From: Poronia punctata
Taxonomy: Eukaryota; Ascomycota; Sordariomycetes; Xylariales; Xylariaceae
Direction of reading: 5' to 3'
Length of the DNA stretch: 64,000 nt
Assembly (NCBI GenBank): GCA_022579005.1
Contig: MU401515.1
Span: 1-64,000, forward strand
The notes beneath the pieces are model-generated. The model searched no databases. It worked only from the letters and a program-made list of their open reading frames with translations, and was not told where the DNA came from. This document shows positions 45,986 to 58,232 of the stretch, piece by piece (the first letter of the stretch is position 1; each line of letters begins with the position of its first letter). Both the position numbers and the translations under genes were made by a program.

Positions 45986-48900
45986 TGTGTGTTGAAGCCG
46001 ACGTTTTTCGGATGTTCACTGCCAATATAGACGTTTTGGGATTTTTTCACGCCTACACTGCGGAACCTGAGGACCCTGGCACGCTGGAGCCCGGATACCT
46101 CTTTAAGCACCTACCTGGGAGGTAACTAATTTCATATGTACCTACTCGTACGAGTACAAGTAAATCCGTCCAATCTTTCCGGTATGCCACGCTACTAAAT
46201 TGTTAAATCAGAACTGGGCAAACTGGGCTAAATCTACCCTTAAATCGGATCGTTGGCGCTCTCCTAGGAGCATATATATGTACGTACGCATAAAGGATCT
46301 ACTGCTTGCCACCAGTACGTACATATAAACCTCTACGCGTAGGTTATTAAAATGCACAATATAAAAGTCCTGACAACATATGGATTTAAGTTGATGTCGC
46401 GTTCGTACAGTCTGTACGCATACGTGTATGTACACGTACCGGCCAGACAGGTAGGCAGTTAGTATGCGTAGAAATGCACCCCAGCCACCTGCATCTATTT
46501 TCGAAAGGTCAAGAATTGGATGTGTGAAGTCGCCTTACATGGGGTATTTACCATTACGACTGGCCACTGATACGGTTCCGGCTTACATACCTCCTACTTC
46601 ATACCTATGATACAAGCCCTACGAGTATAGGTGGCCAACCCAAGTCTGTCTTGTCAGCGAAGGTTGGTAGTGGCGCTCAAAGAGAGACATTCATATTACT
46701 TCCTTCGGGAATATGCGTGTACACGCAGGGCCATTCGCTCCGCAGGAACAGGCCGGCAACATGTTACAAATACTCCTCTTTTGAATCAGCGGGAACAAGA
46801 ACTATAAAACGGCAACCCCAGGGCATGTGTTATATATACCGCAACAGGCAGCATCTATCGGGCTAAAACACAGTAAAAAGGTCCGAGCCTTGCGGGGGGG
46901 AGGATGACCAACATTCCTGTGAGGTTCCCGAGAGCTCAAGGCATGGACCTTCTTAAACTCTGACAGCCGACCGTGCCTCTTCCAATTTCACACCCAACTC
47001 CATAGCTGGAAATTTGCCCGTTGAAGTAAGACTCCTGCGGTACAGCTTTTGCTTTTGGACAATTCCCTACGTTAACTGACCAGGACTGGATGTCGGAATC
47101 CCTGGAAAATTCCCAAGCCAAACCCCGTCGTTATATACCACCTCGACTAGAAATATTGCATATTTCTATTTGTCCGACGAGAATCACTGTACATAATCAC
47201 AGTACATGGTCCAGTAGGCAGGCTCGGACGGGCCGGTGCCCACCACACCCCCATCCTTCAGCCGTGGAGGGGAGACTTGATAGGGTATCCGAGGATTTCG
47301 GTAAGAAAATAGGATGGCAAGGGGGGGCGAGTTATTAACAGGGCCCGGGGGCGAAGCAGGGGCCAGTCTCCTCCCCCCGAGGGTTTATTCTAAAGCACGA
47401 TTCCTAACTTTGTATCACTCCGGATCCAGACGAGCCAGGCAAGCGGTCGTGGGAAGAAGCGGCCTGCGGAAGACAAGTAGGGGGTTACGGCAGCCCTTGG
47501 CTTGACACGCTTGGCCAACAGGTCCTGTCCTATATACCGGTATTCCTAAGCACGTCGGTTAGAACCCGAGGCGTCCCCCCTGGGTGTTTGAAGGTGGCCA
47601 TTGCCAAAGATTATTAGACAGGGGTCTCGGCTAGTATCGCTGAACAGGGAGCCCGCCCACCCTGTGGCGGCGAGGTTACTTTTCAACTTTACCTGGTAGG
47701 AATTGTGGGGTGGCCGGTAACATCCACAGTTTCGTTAGACACGGCAGGTTCCCCTTCGAGATGAAAAATATCCCCGATTACACCTGGGGCGCGTAGATGG
47801 TCGAAAGAGTCCGAGCTCGAAGTCAGGGGGTGCATTCGGAGCCGCACGCCGTGCGGCAACGGAAGAGGTATGTTTTCTTCATCCCAGGTTTCGCCTATGT
47901 TTAGTCTCTTTGATCAAATTATATGTGTTAGAACAGCCCGACATAAGACGTGGTGGCGGTGGCTGCCACAGGGCTTGACGAATACATGCACGATGCATGT
48001 TGGGGTTGCAAACCTATAGTCATCTTGCTTACCTAGTGATGAACGGCCCAACCGTCACTATTCCTACAAATTACGTTTCACCCTATCCGGTTGACTTTGA
48101 CATATGATTGTTCTGTGTTGGTCCTAAGAGTGCGCCTCTAATCTTACTGTACTAGAACCGTGGCGCCTTATTCAGAGAAATCCTGGAGCCAGAGATGTTA
48201 GGTCAGGAGGGGAGGCTATAAATTACGCAAGAATCGCCCATTGTCCGAGACAACAAGATGCGGTTGGCCTTTGTAAAGTAGGTACGTCTGATACATATGA
48301 ATATGTAGTGCTCTCTGTCAGTTTGGTTGGTTTCTTTATTCTCGAATCGACGAAATCTAAGCGGCTTGCGGCAGTAGAACCGGCGGTTGGTACCTCCTCG
48401 GGCTTTCTTGTCAGCCATTAGAATCAACGTTTGTCACCTCAGCATTTGATCATTGGAACACTCCGCCCACCCCTTGCAAGTGCTATCTTCTCTAATGTGT
48501 AATATGGAGCCATCTGTTTACATTAGCAACATATTAACGAAAGTCCCCGTCTCTGAAACTCGAAGAGAACCGCTGCCTTCGAGTCTAAAGCTTTTATCTC
48601 CAGACTTGCCAGTGGCTAGCTCTGGTTCTCATCAGTGTGTCTCAAGTAATGCCCGAGGTCGCTAGGCGTTGCTCGTCGTTCCCCCTCCTTTATTCCCAAT
48701 GTCGTGGTTTACCGTGGTTATCAATCGCCATCTAGAGCCAGTTGAAACCCATTCGTATGGCCATAGTTAGGTATAGCCTTACACTTGCCCTCAGGCTACT
48801 ACCACTGATGAGCACGAGCACCACAATTGTTGACTTCACTGGAGCATGTGTCTGCGCTTTAAGCACGGGGCGTGATCCTCGAGCCAAGTCTTGCCTGGAG

Positions 48901-51860
48901 CGTCATGCACCGGAGAGAAACTACGTTCGACCGGTTTCTGCCTGTCTGGGTATTTGTAAAGGAGTTCGTACGGGTTTAGGGCGTTACCACCTCCTGAAGT
49001 AAGTTCGAACCAATTACCACGCCAGCCATTTGTGTGGTGCGAAGATCTGGAAGCTGCTCGGATCTTCTCTGTGAGAGAAACCCCGGGGTATGCATCGGCT
49101 GCTGTGGAGAGACACTTTACACCTCGAGGATATATCGCAACCTCGCGGCAGGGATTTCACGGGTTCTTTAAGATGTCTGTTGCGCTCAAGGGACTATCTA
49201 GTGTCTACCCGTAGGCTCCATTAGAGCTGGGGTCTTTTTTTACAACAAGATTTTCGAAGGTATAGGAGAAGGGTGAAGTTGAAGACCTGAAGCGAGGCTA
49301 CTTCTTGATACTGTAGGTAAGAGTAGATAGGTAGTAAGCCAGGACGCGATGATAGGAGTGATAGGGTAGGTAGTCTTATGAAATACTCGTACCATCATAT
49401 ATCTACGTGTACATCCACCAGTAGGTAATATATGTACTTTGTATGTAAATTCACCTATACATGTTTGTACTCAGTATACATAGATACTCTGTCGAGGAAC
49501 TACATGCTTGGCATACATGTACCTAGTTATTTATTACATACTTGTAGCCAACTTTTGTCAAATGGTTCTGTGTATGGTCTATAGGTACATACTTGTTTGT
49601 ATATGTCATGTTCTATTCCGCAGTGACGCAGTTGGGTGTACCTTGCCTGCGTGTAATCACTAACAGCAAGGTACATAATCTACATTAACAAACCTACCAC
49701 CTGCATTCCCCCGAGCACCACTAAGATGTTCAAACCTTGGCATGGTTGGATGGTCGAGTCTAGACCAGTTCTAACCAACACTGCATACTGTACCTACATG
49801 TACTTGGTATCTTTGTAGGACCTACGCGTACTCCACGTACACATACCTTTTTGCTCGTACAAACTTTCCCCCACGACCTGCAACTCCCAACCTGACGCGT
49901 TCAACCACGAAACGCGAGTTATCTGTACCTGGAACCCCGTTGCGTTTCCTTGCAACTTACACTCAATACCACGCCTGACTGGTAAGACTTGCCTACCAGG
50001 TATGTATACTGACACAACACATATTCCCAATCACAAGAGTACCTACCTTCTACCTGCCAACCTAGAAGGACCCCAACTGGAAGCGGGAGGCTCAGGAAGG
50101 TGACCGAGGAGAACATGAAAAACAAAGGGGATGGAAAGGCGGGGCTAGCTGACCTGTTATGATCGCTCATTCGTCAGTTGCTGCTCCGGCCTGACCAATC
50201 AAATTATATTACCCTGTGCTGTACCTGTTCTTCTATCCACTAGACGTGTACTTAGCAGCTTAGGTGGTAGAGGTAATCTACCATCATCCACATCCACCAC
50301 CATTTACCACGTCTCCATCTCCGTCTCCCCGTAGCCCAGTCACTGTTTTCTTTGGTACGTGCTGAGCCTAAGCCCTATCTACACGTACCTGCACGTACCA
50401 TTACCGACCTGCCTAACCTACCTCCCTCCCTCCCTGCCGTTACAGTTCCACTCACAGCTCCAGTCCAAGCTTCAGAGGTGCTCTAGCGCGGCCGCTGCAA
50501 ACTGTGTTTTTCTCCGTTCTATTGCTTACCTACCTGTCCCATCGCATCAACAGGAGCGACAACGAGTAGACAGGTATCTCAAGCTCGGAAAGATATTGTT
50601 ACCTCCCAATCTCTCACCATCGTACAGTCACCGCAGTGTGTATCTCCATCATTTCCTCATCTTACAGCATCCATCGCAAGCCAATTGAGGGTTTGATATT
50701 GTGCCCCCTCCCAAGCTCGCGTCTTTCACCAGGTATGTACGTTTCTCAGGTTTGGTCTTTTTATCGCAAAAGGTGCCTTGCAAAGGGCCGTATATGAGGT
50801 CGCATATGCGACCAATTTTCTTGTACTCTTGCATATTCATGGTCTGCAACACTGCCCTTTGCACGAGTTTGCAAGAACAACGCCTATAGCACCTACACCC
50901 TTCTCCTATCTACACCACCTGAACACACGCATCCATGCCTACATGAAGCTGTCTACCCATACGCATTTACGCGCCTCTGCCTTTGCAGAACAGCGGAGGA
51001 AAAGAGATCAGCAGGAGTTGGTGTTGCCTTGCAGGGTCATATTCCCATCCTAGTATCCAATACTACTACTCCATCCATAATCCATGGCCTACGGCCAGCA
51101 CCCGGCCAGCACCCAGCCAGCCAGCCTTATTGCCTACTAAGCTGTTTGCTGCGCGTGCTCGTGTTCCCGTTCCCACGTATCACACAGCTTCTCCGGTTAT
51201 AACCATGGCACTGTCACGATCAACCTGCGGGTGATCGAGTGGGCGCCATAGGCGACCGGCAGTGTTGTTACTACTACGATGGCTGCCGTTCTTGTTGCTG
51301 TTGTTTATGTCTCGCCTCCATCAGCGCCAGACTGGACGTTGGGGGGCATCAAGTGCTTTGGATGCGAGGTGGTCATCAATGCATACAGTATTATGCAGAG
51401 ACAATGATGGACCACTATATACGCAACGGCACAGCAGCACCGTCATCTCTGCACGGTCAGAGGCAGGGCATACAGCAGCATGCACATATTTTTCTTATGC
51501 ATCTCACTCTTTCCATGTACCTTTGGTGGTACCGTACCAGGTACCAGAAAGAAAAAAGAGGGTGCTACAGCCCATAGCACACACCACAACGCGGCCATGT
51601 CCCTTATGTCTCCTCGGCCCTACCTAGCCAGTAGCTATCCCTAATTCCTCCCCGATACCTGCATAACAGCTCCTGTTCGTCATTTGTGAAGTCTTACTCA
51701 CCCTCGGAACAGATTACACGACCTGAGAAGAGCGCTGTCATTGGTGCTTCTGCGACTACTGTATAGGGAGAAGAAACGAAAAATTTCCCTTGTCTTCAAG
51801 GCAGCGAAGTAGGACAGGAATAGGAATTCGTCTTATATCTTGATAATTAACCTTGCAATC
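45986..51860. other. long gene-free region between divergent genes
   Basis: About 5.9 kb with no supportable gene, bounded by the starts of COQ9 (-) and the RRM gene (+). Base composition is ordinary. Words such as TACCTAC, GTAGGTA, ACGTAC and TACATGTA are frequent, especially at 46130-46450 and 49300-49850. Short frames (for example 48742-49002 and 51239-51627) show no family pattern. The last 1.5 kb, pyrimidine-rich, probably hold the promoter and a long 5' UTR of the RRM gene. Confidence 0.45.
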
Positions 51861-54800
51861 ATGGGTAAGTCTCACATGCTCTCCTTCTCTTCTTCCTTTT
51901 CTTCTCCCCACCTCCACCAGCCTCGGGAAACAGACATCTCTTTGTGGATTGCATCAGTGTTTGCCTGCAATATCAATCCCTTGCGTTGGATTTCTTGATA
52001 TGCTTTAAACCGCAAACTGTATACCGTGGGGTGCATTTCTAACTCGGCATCTCGACTTGGCCATTCGGCAACGAGGACGGCGTTTTGTACGAAGAGTATT
52101 TTTGTACCGCATTCCTGCTTCCCTACCTACCTACCAGTCTTTGTCCCCCCCCTTTCTCCCCTGCCGGCCTTGCGTCTATAAGCTATAATCGTACACGTAC
52201 ATGATAGCCTACATATCCCTCCATGCAGGCCCGCATAGCCATAGGCCGAGTCTTCAATTCGCCCGGCCTGGCTTTCGACCCAGCATTGATTCGCTCTCGG
52301 CCCGCCCCCCTCTTTCATAACCACATACTCCCTGAAGACTGGAATTCCGGTTGCCTATGGGGTTTATTACCCTTCTGGACCAGAAACCGTTGTGTAGACA
52401 TTTCTGTCCGCTCTCCGTGGTAGTGACCCACAGTACCATCGCACTGTCCGCTTGAACCTTCCGCCCCCGCCCAATCAGTTACCTTTCGGCCTTCCTCCAG
52501 CTTGTACCCTTTGCCGCCCATCGCAGTGTCTGTCGGTAGCCATTTCATGCGGCCATCTTCCCCCCCCCCCCCTTTTCTGGAGCCGTGTACCTTCCTACTC
52601 CGATGTATCAACGGGTGTGCAACCACGGCCCGCTTGTTTATGTAGCCCTTGTTCCTCCCATTCGGCTCCCACGGACCATCTCAACTCGTTCCTGCTTTCA
52701 AACCGGTCCCTCCTCCCTATGCAATGTCTAAGACCGCAAATCTAACTTGACAATTTCAAATAGCTGATTCGGGAGATACTTATCGACCAGTAAGTGCCTT
52801 GAATGTCTCTCTTTACTTTTTGCTGGGTGTTTTGAAAAAAAGTTGCATATTGTCCATTGCTGTCCATTGTGCTGCTTTCTGGACGGTTGGCTAGGGGCTT
52901 GTTCTGTCCCAATCTTATGGTCGAACTTGAACTTGCAAATTGAGGTGGAATTGTCCACTCCTCCCCTCGTTTACCGATGATTCACGGTGCTGCATTGAAC
53001 TTGCTCTTCCCCAAAAGACCGTGTGTTCACGCAGGCCCAGCCCGAAACGGTGGAAATCCCAAGACAGTTTAAGACAGTTGGGCATGCCGGTTGGGTTGGC
53101 ACTTTCTGCAGCGCCGGCGCGACTATCTTACTATCTTGGGTTGCCTAAAGGAAGGAACAGGGCGGCGCATTTTGTTCTCCTCGTCTTTCTCCATTAACGG
53201 AGCTCTCCTGCTAATTGCTGCTTGCTATAACGGCCGAGCTTGTGCTGAATGCTGACGAAGCATCCACTGAACAGCACGAAAGATCTCGATCACCCCGTCG
53301 TGGTCGATCCAGGAGTCCGGGTCGCTCGGGTCGACGTCGCTCATACAGCCCTCGCAGCCGGTCTAGAAGCCGAGACGAATACCGTAGGGGAGACAGGCGC
53401 TCGCGTTCCCCAATGACTGGTGCCGGTGCCCCCGCTGGCGGATCCGTTGCAGGATCGGGTACAGGTTTTGCGGGTGCCCCTCAGCGATCTTATGAGGAGC
53501 GTGCTGCAGCACGCGAACAAATGATGAGTAACATTCGGGATGCGTCACAGCAAGACCGGCGTGTCTACGTGGGCAATCTGTCATACGATGTGAAATGGCA
53601 CCACCTGAAGGACTTTATGAGACAGGGTAAGACCATCCGTCATTCGCATAACGCTATCATAGCTGCTATTGGAGCACACGACTAACGTGCGTCGCTGCGC
53701 TGTAGCTGGAGAGGTTATTTTCGCCGATGTTTTGCAGCTTCCGAATGGAATGTCGAAGGTGGGCTCTTATGCGTGATTCTGGCTGGTTTTCTTTTGGTTC
53801 TCTCTCCTCTGGCCTTTGTTGGGATTGATGGATTGACGGGTTGGGACATCTGTCCACGGGTACTTGTAGGGATGCGGGTAAGTCATATCCCACTCGATGT
53901 CATTCGGTTCCCTAGACCGGGGACTAAAAACCACCTTGGCGCTGTAAGCTAACCGAAACGCAGAATTGTGGAATATGCTACTAGGGAGCAAGCGCAAACG
54001 GCAGTCGCCTCTCTCAGCAACCAAAATTTGATGGGCCGGCTCGTCTACGTACGCGAAGTAAGACTTCTCCAAGGAAGAAAACACATTTTGATATGTCGCT
54101 GAGGAATGGATAATAGGATCGTGAGGCAGAGCCGCGCTTTATCGGCAGCACCGGAGGCCGTGGCGGTTTCGGCGGCGGCGGCGGCGGCGGCGATCATCGT
54201 GGCGGCATGCAAGGTGGCTATGGCGGTGGCTATGGCGGCGGTATGCAAGGTGGCATGGGAGGTGGCATGGGCGGCGGCATGGGCGGCGGCGGCGGCGGCG
54301 GAGGCGGTCGCCAGCTCTATGTGTCCAACGTTGGTTTCTCTTCTTTCCGTTTCCATCTTTACCCCGTGACTGACCATATATAGCTCCCATACACGGTCGG
54401 CTGGCAGGACCTGAAAGATTTCTTTCGCCAAGCAGGTTTGTCACCCCAAGTTCCTTAACGACCCCAGTTTGATGATTAACACATCAATATCAGCCCATAA
54501 CGGCAACATTATCCGAGCAGATGTCCACCTTGGGCCCGATGGCAGACCTAAAGGATCGGGCACTGTTTTGTTCGAGTCCCCAGACGATGCTCGCAACGCG
54601 ATCCAGCTACTCAATGGGGCCGAGTTCCACAAACGGCCGATAGAAGTTCGCGAAGATCGCTTTGCCAACGCAGGCACTGGCGGCGGTTTTGGCAGGGGTG
54701 GATTTGGCGGTGGCCGTGGGGGCTTCGGGGGATATGGGGGTCGCGGTGGTTTCGGAGGTCGTGGAGGCTTTGGTGGTGGCTATGGCGGTGGTCGCGGCGG

Positions 54801-55270
54801 CTACGGTGGCGGCCCGGCCGTCGGCATGGGTGGTTACGGCCCGGGCGGTAATGCTCCCACTACTACACCGAACCCCTTTAGCGACAACGCTACCGGCGGT
54901 GGCGAGCCGAGTGACACGATTTTCGCCAGCAATGTAAGTGGCTCCCGATCAGTCGGTCGAACCGTTCTTGCTAACTCGTCTTCAGCTTCCTTGGTCTACG
55001 AGCAACGACGATTTAGTGGATCTCTTTAGCACTATTGGGAAAGTCGAGCAAGCCGAAATGCAGTACGAGCCGAGCGGACGATCTCGCGGCTCTGGTGTGA
55101 TCCGTCTTGACAGCCAGGAGACTGCGCATACAGCAATCACCAAATTCCAGGGATACGTCTATGGAGACCGCAGAATGGACCTCAGCTTCGTCAAGCGCAT
55201 GAAGCCCGAAGGCGGAGACGGGATGGACATGGACCCACACGGTGGCCTCTCGCAGGACCAGATTATGTAG
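51861..55270 (+). CDS. three-RRM SR-type RNA-binding protein (Gbp2/Hrb1-like)
   Basis: Ten exons give 508 residues: 51861-51864, 52764-52789, 53275-53626, 53706-53758, 53870-53877, 53964-54057, 54117-54329, 54384-54435, 54494-54933, 54986-55270. The protein begins [10 protein letters not shown], then an Arg/Ser domain ([15 protein letters not shown]). Three RRMs follow: RRM1 ([14 protein letters not shown]), RRM2 (RQLYVSNLPYTVGW) and RRM3 (TIFASNLPWSTSN). Gly-rich spacers separate them, RRM1-2 with a [10 protein letters not shown] run and RRM2-3 with GGFGGRGG repeats. This layout matches the yeast Gbp2/Hrb1 mRNA-export and surveillance factors. The first coding exon is only ATGG, followed by an 899-bp intron. 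Exon 5 is an 8-nt micro-exon completing KGCGIVEY. All joins keep frame and the RNP1/RNP2 motifs. The exact paralogue name is not certain. Confidence 0.88.
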
Positions 55271-57722
55271 GCTGGAGCGGATACCTAGTCTCTCCAACCT
55301 GAGCGAAGCCGGCGTCGCTTACCTATGATTTGAAAGGCATGAGAGCCCCCTTGTTTGTTTCATGGGCCCATATACCTGATTATGACGAGGGGGTTAGTCT
55401 TGCTGTTTCCTGCTACCAACTCTGTATCACTGCGTCACTGCGTCATTTCCATCGCAATAATCTCATTTCCACCCACCCGGTTTGACAGTTTACTATTGGG
55501 AAAAGTTTGATAGAAAGGAAATTCCGTGTAATTTGGGGACGACGTAGGAGGGGGCTGAAGGGCAAAGCGAAGGGCAAAGCGAAGGAGAAGGCACCGTCTT
55601 TGACTGCCACGTTCTCCGGTCTGCCCCCCTTAACCTTGGCGCTTCCACAGCTGTGACTGCAACAAGGAAGATGTGGAGTTATTTTCTACCCAGGCTTGGG
55701 ACCTTTCCAGACCTAGACGTATCTGGCCGATCAAGGCTATGACACCCGTTTATTTCGAGAAAAGGTTCATTATAGCTGCTTATTTCATTTGTCATTTGTC
55801 AAGGGTTCATCGCATCTAAAAGACACACAAGCAAACCGACCGTTCCGAGCCGGGGACGGGGTAATACGGACTAGATGCGCATTGAGACCAAAATTGTTTG
55901 TGTAGTGACACCGCTAGCCGATGTAGTGTTTCTTTCTGGCTGGTCAGGCCAGTTCAAAGGGGTTATCAGCTTAGTTGTATGTCCTAAAGGAGGCGACATC
56001 TCTGTCATGGCTCTGGACACTGAATAGAAAGACATGTTTAGACTGGTATAGAGCCTAAGCTACCTAGGTAGGCTCGTTTGGCTCTCTTCATTCCCAGGCC
56101 ACAGCGCCGGGACAATGCGGGATGGCAAGAGCTTGCAATTGTACTTGTTGTAAACCTACCTAAATAAGCATGCGGAAACAGCCAAACTGCATACACGTTA
56201 TGCTTGCTGGTGAAGTTTATTTTCTAACTACCTACCTAACCAATCTAAAATCACATGTCCACTATATACCGTGTGTCATCCCGAAGGCGGCCCATGTTGG
56301 GTTCATCTAGCCGGTCTGCTTCATATACTAAAAACACGCGTCAACCGCGGGTGCGTCGTCGATCGGTTGGGCAAACAACCATTACAGGCGTACGTACGAC
56401 CGTGGTGGCTCTAGGAGGAAGAGACAGCCACCATTCAACTCAATGAGGTTGTTGTATACTCTTTTTGATGGGGAAAAGAGACACCTCTACGAGTAGGTTA
56501 TTTAACTTTTAAGCGATTGGGGAATTAGTGCCAGTCATTTCTACTAGTAGCAATGTATAGAACAAATACACAAGGGGATGAAATGCACCGAAGCAAATGG
56601 CGGGCACAATTGTTTAGGTAGTTAACTACCTATGTAAGTAGACATTGTCAAAGTCTAGGTTTATTTCTCAACACCTTGGAGCTAGGTAGGTAGCTTAGGT
56701 ATTTTCTTGTCATAAAAGTCGGGATTTTATGACTTAACCTACTATAATATGTTTGATAGCGAAAGTGACTCCTCGACTTTGGTTTGTATACCTACCGTAC
56801 CTACTTTTGTTTGTATGCGCGTACATCGAGTTACGTGGAAGATTACACATAGGTAGATAGGTACGATATATGGAGGTGTATATAAATGTCAACAGAAGAG
56901 GTCGGAAGAATGATGAGGAGGAGGTGGAGGACTAACCTAAGGAAGGGGGAAAGTGTGGATGATAAATGCGCGATCAAAAAGTGTGTTTTTTCTCTTTTTA
57001 CATTAGTGATATTCAGGATCATCAGGTTGTAAGTGAGCCTTTGCTCTTTTCTCTTTTCTCTTTTCTCCTTTCTCTTTTCTCTTTTCTCTTTTCTCTTTTC
57101 TCTTTTCTCTTTTCTCTTTTCTCTTTTCTCTTTTCTCTTTTCTCTGTTCTCTTTTCTCTGTTCTCTGTTTTTTTGTTTTGTTTTATTTCCCTCCTTTTCT
57201 TTGCGCATATTAATAATATCGTGCTAGATATTGAGCTTCCGCTTCTTTACAACTACCTACCTTACCTTACCTAGCATTCCCAAAGAAAAAAGAAAACGGT
57301 TGTAAGCGGACAAGGCTACTACCCCCGGTGTTCCATGAGATATCTGAAACCCGCCTAACATAAAGAACCCTCGACTGTACCGAAGGAAATATTTGAGTAC
57401 CCACGCCTTTAATTATCGAATGCGAATATCGTCTATCAGTCTATTACTCTAACTAGTTAGGGAGACGAGAGAACCAACAACAACAACAACAACAACCAAC
57501 GGCCCGTCCACTCACCACTCCCCTAGTACATTATTACCTACTCCACTCTACTCTACTCTATCACGCGTCTACCTATTAAAAGAACCAACAAAGCAGCCTA
57601 CTGCGTTACTAGGTTAAACTATTGAAAGGAAAAGGGGCGGCGGCGGCGGCGAACCTCATATCCCCGATCCGAAAAAGCAAAGATACTTCTAGCATTATTC
57701 CCCCCTTTTTCCCTCTTTCGCC
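55271..57722. other. intergenic with 7-bp CTCTTTT array
   Basis: About 2.45 kb without a supported gene. It contains the 3' UTR of the RRM gene on the left, TACCTAC/GTAGGTA words around 56050-56250 and 56620-56870, a CTCTTTT tandem array at about 57042-57166, an AAC repeat at 57477-57497 and a short GGC run at 57638-57651. The right end should be the 5' UTR/promoter of the small Cys-rich gene. Confidence 0.5.
57042..57166. repeat. CTCTTTT tandem array (7-bp unit)
   Basis: About 17 imperfect copies of CTCTTTT (AAAAGAG on the other strand) stand in tandem, with a few variants such as CTCCTTT and CTCTGTT. Because 7 is not a multiple of 3, all frames of both strands read as simple repeats. This creates long false open frames (LFSFLFS on + and EKRKEKR on -). 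Confidence 0.9.
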
Positions 57723-57974
57723 ATGTGCGAACTTCACACACAGAGATGTGTCGGTTGCAAACTAGTCTGGACGAAACATATCAAACTGGCTAGTTGCGAA
57801 AGCGACGATCCTAATGCCCGGTGTCAGATTTCACTTTGTATGTATGTGGGTAATCCTCGGAAACCGGTGAAGAGCGAGTGTGATGCTTGTCGGGATGAGA
57901 GGGAAGCTAGAGAGGAGGCGGAAGAGGAGGAAGAAGGGAAGAAAGAAAAGGGGAAGGGGAAAGAGAAAGGATGA
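57723..57974 (+). CDS. small Cys-rich protein of unknown function
   Basis: A single-exon frame of 83 residues starting at an ATG preceded by TTCGCC. The first 60 residues contain eight Cys, including two C-x-x-C pairs (CVGC at 9-12 and CDAC at 54-57), plus two His. Such spacing could bind zinc, or form disulphides if exported, but there is no signal peptide. The last 25 residues are a charged Glu/Lys tail (REEAEEEEEGKKEKG). The upstream pyrimidine-rich and AAC-repeat sequence looks like a fungal 5' UTR. I do not recognise the family. Support is the start context, the non-random Cys pattern and the sharp stop; it may have further exons. Confidence 0.5.
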   Translation: MCELHTQRCVGCKLVWTKHIKLASCESDDPNARCQISLCMYVGNPRKPVKSECDACRDEREAREEAEEEEEGKKEKGKGKEKG

Positions 57975-58232
57975 AAAATAGTGAGTGTGTAGGTTAGAGA
58001 AGGAGAAGAGATAGGAAAAGAAATAGAATGTCAGTTTTATGTGACTATATTGGAATAGAGAGGGAATCTGACGCAGCGATACTTCAGTTTAGCAATGACG
58101 GATGGCATTTTAAATGTGCAATAATCTATAAGATGGGTATGTTCTTCTATGATGCATTTTACATTAACAGACAATTAAATCAGGATAGGTGCCTTTTAAA
58201 CCAAAGAAAACCAGCAGATTCCGGAGCTGCCG

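Noticed and set aside
45530..46030. 166-codon + strand frame
   Set aside because: Antisense shadow of COQ9 exon 1.
51239..51627. Two overlapping + strand frames upstream of the RRM gene
   Set aside because: Low-complexity Leu/Cys/Tyr-rich translations with no family; more likely 5' UTR or promoter sequence.
56843..57274. Long open frames on both strands across the CTCTTTT array
   Set aside because: They are products of a 7-bp tandem repeat with no stop codons; sequence is pure low complexity on both strands.
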